Part shown: in pieces, positions 5,034-5,644 of the stretch
Layout of the letters: every line of letters begins with the position of its first letter
Numbering within the stretch: position 1 is the first letter of the stretch
NCBI GenBank assembly: GCA_903889845.1
Contig: CAISZB010000457.1
Coordinates: 1 to 5,644, forward strand
Origin: an uncultured Verrucomicrobium sp.
Lineage (GTDB): Bacteria > Verrucomicrobiota > Verrucomicrobiia > Methylacidiphilales > GAS474
Direction of reading: 5' to 3'
Length of the DNA: 5,644 nucleotides
Made by a program: the position numbers and the translations under genes
The notes under the pieces: generated by a model
The model's database searches: none
Seen by the model: the letters and a program-made list of their open reading frames with translations, nothing else
What the model was told of the DNA's origin: nothing

Positions 5034-5644
5034 ATGCTCATCCGCATCCGCCTCCTCGAATTCCGGTGCCACGCGCGGGTCGAGCTCTTCCCGACGCCGG
5101 GACGCAACCACCTCGTCGGGCGGAACGGCCAGGGGAAGACCTCGATCCTGGAGGCCGCGTGGTTCCTCTCCCGCCTCCGCTCCTTCCGCAGCGGCCAGCC
5201 CCGGGAACTGGCCCGGTGGCCGGGCAAAGGCTTCGCCGTCGAGGCCGATTGCACCACCACCGCCGAGGGCGGCGCCACGGAACACCTCGCCGTCCGCTGG
5301 GAAGACGGCGTCCGGGAGACCTTCCTCGACGGCAACAAAATTCCGATGCCCGAGTTCTGGGGCCGCCTCCCCACCGTCCTGCTCAGCGCCGAGGACGCCG
5401 TCCTCATCCGCGGCCCGGCGGCCCGGCGGCAGGCGTGGCTCGACGCCCTGGAGAGCCTCGCCGCCCCCACCCACCTCGGCGCGGTGCAGCGGTATAACGC
5501 CGTCGTGAAACAGCGCAACGCCTGGCTGCGCGACCTGGCCGGAGGAAGGCGGGCGGAGCGGAACGTCGGCGAGGCCCTCGACGCCCAGCTCGTCTCCTCC
5601 GGCCTCGCCGTGACCGTCGCGCGCGCGGCGGCGGCGGCGGCGGC
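5034..5644 (+). CDS. recF: RecF DNA repair and replication protein, N-terminal part (C-terminus cut by window edge)
   Basis: The frame runs open from ATG 5034 to the right edge, giving the first 203 residues of a protein that is usually about 360-400 long. RecF is a cytoplasmic SMC-like ATPase that works with RecO and RecR to load RecA at single-strand gaps and stalled forks. The start MLIRIRLLEFRCHARVEL is the family's first strand pair. Walker A is GRNGQGKTS (29-37), followed by ILEAAWFLSRLRSFRS, the usual RecF continuation. TVLLSAEDAVLIRGPAARR (114-132) and YNAVVKQRNAWLRDL (154-168) match conserved RecF blocks. Signature motif and Walker B would lie beyond the edge. It follows the GNAT gene by 9 nt (CCCCCTCCC), a pyrimidine run rather than a Shine-Dalgarno. 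The usual dnaA-dnaN-recF-gyrB order is not seen, since the upstream neighbour is an acetyltransferase. Identity is firm. Confidence 0.95.
   Translation, partial: MLIRIRLLEFRCHARVELFPTPGRNHLVGRNGQGKTSILEAAWFLSRLRSFRSGQPRELARWPGKGFAVEADCTTTAEGGATEHLAVRWEDGVRETFLDGNKIPMPEFWGRLPTVLLSAEDAVLIRGPAARRQAWLDALESLAAPTHLGAVQRYNAVVKQRNAWLRDLAGGRRAERNVGEALDAQLVSSGLAVTVARAAAAAA
5625..5644 (+). repeat. (GCG)n trinucleotide repeat in recF
   Basis: Six complete GCG units plus GC run to the window edge. They are in the recF frame and encode a run of alanines after VAR at residues 195-197. The full length cannot be seen. Such repeats can change length by slippage without shifting the frame; whether this one varies is unknown. 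Confidence 0.7.

Noticed and set aside
4626..5474. Minus-strand frame of 282 codons opposite GNAT and recF
   Set aside because: It is antisense to two firmly identified genes and is Gly/Glu/Ala-rich low complexity.

Overview
This is a GC-rich bacterial window with long stretches of third-position G/C, carrying six protein genes. Two are cut by the window edges. There is no rRNA, tRNA, CRISPR array, transposase or phage gene. The gene types and high GC suggest a free-living Gram-negative bacterium. The left-edge membrane protein has a style I associate with Verrucomicrobiota/Planctomycetota genomes, but nothing here fixes the phylum, so that placement is a weak inference. None of the six start codons has a clear Shine-Dalgarno sequence.

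Left part, minus strand (1-2412): a soluble chemoreceptor-like protein (2412-1120) is followed, after an 84-nt gap holding a perfect 8-bp hairpin, by a polytopic membrane protein of the GT-C glycosyltransferase (GT39/PMT-like) type that runs off the left edge. The chemoreceptor is the most unusual gene. It has no transmembrane helix, a HAMP-like start, a recognisable MCP signalling tip, and a PDC/Cache-like sensor domain at its C-terminus.

Middle (2413-3811): a 253-nt, visibly A/T-richer intergenic region separates the divergent chemoreceptor gene and a plus-strand TrmA/RlmD-family RNA m5U methyltransferase. The region holds two short inverted repeats and ends in an almost pure pyrimidine tract directly before the methyltransferase ATG.

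Right part (3789-5644): a stand-alone class I glutamine amidotransferase lies on the minus strand and overlaps the methyltransferase tail-to-tail by 23 nt. It is divergent from a plus-strand GNAT acetyltransferase across 57 nt. The GNAT gene is followed after 9 nt by the first 203 codons of recF, probably in one transcript. The genes do not form an obvious single pathway. They look like housekeeping genes (RNA modification, DNA repair) mixed with a sensory gene and a cell-envelope gene. I did not find a convincing undescribed multi-gene system; the inverted, membrane-free chemoreceptor architecture is the best lead.
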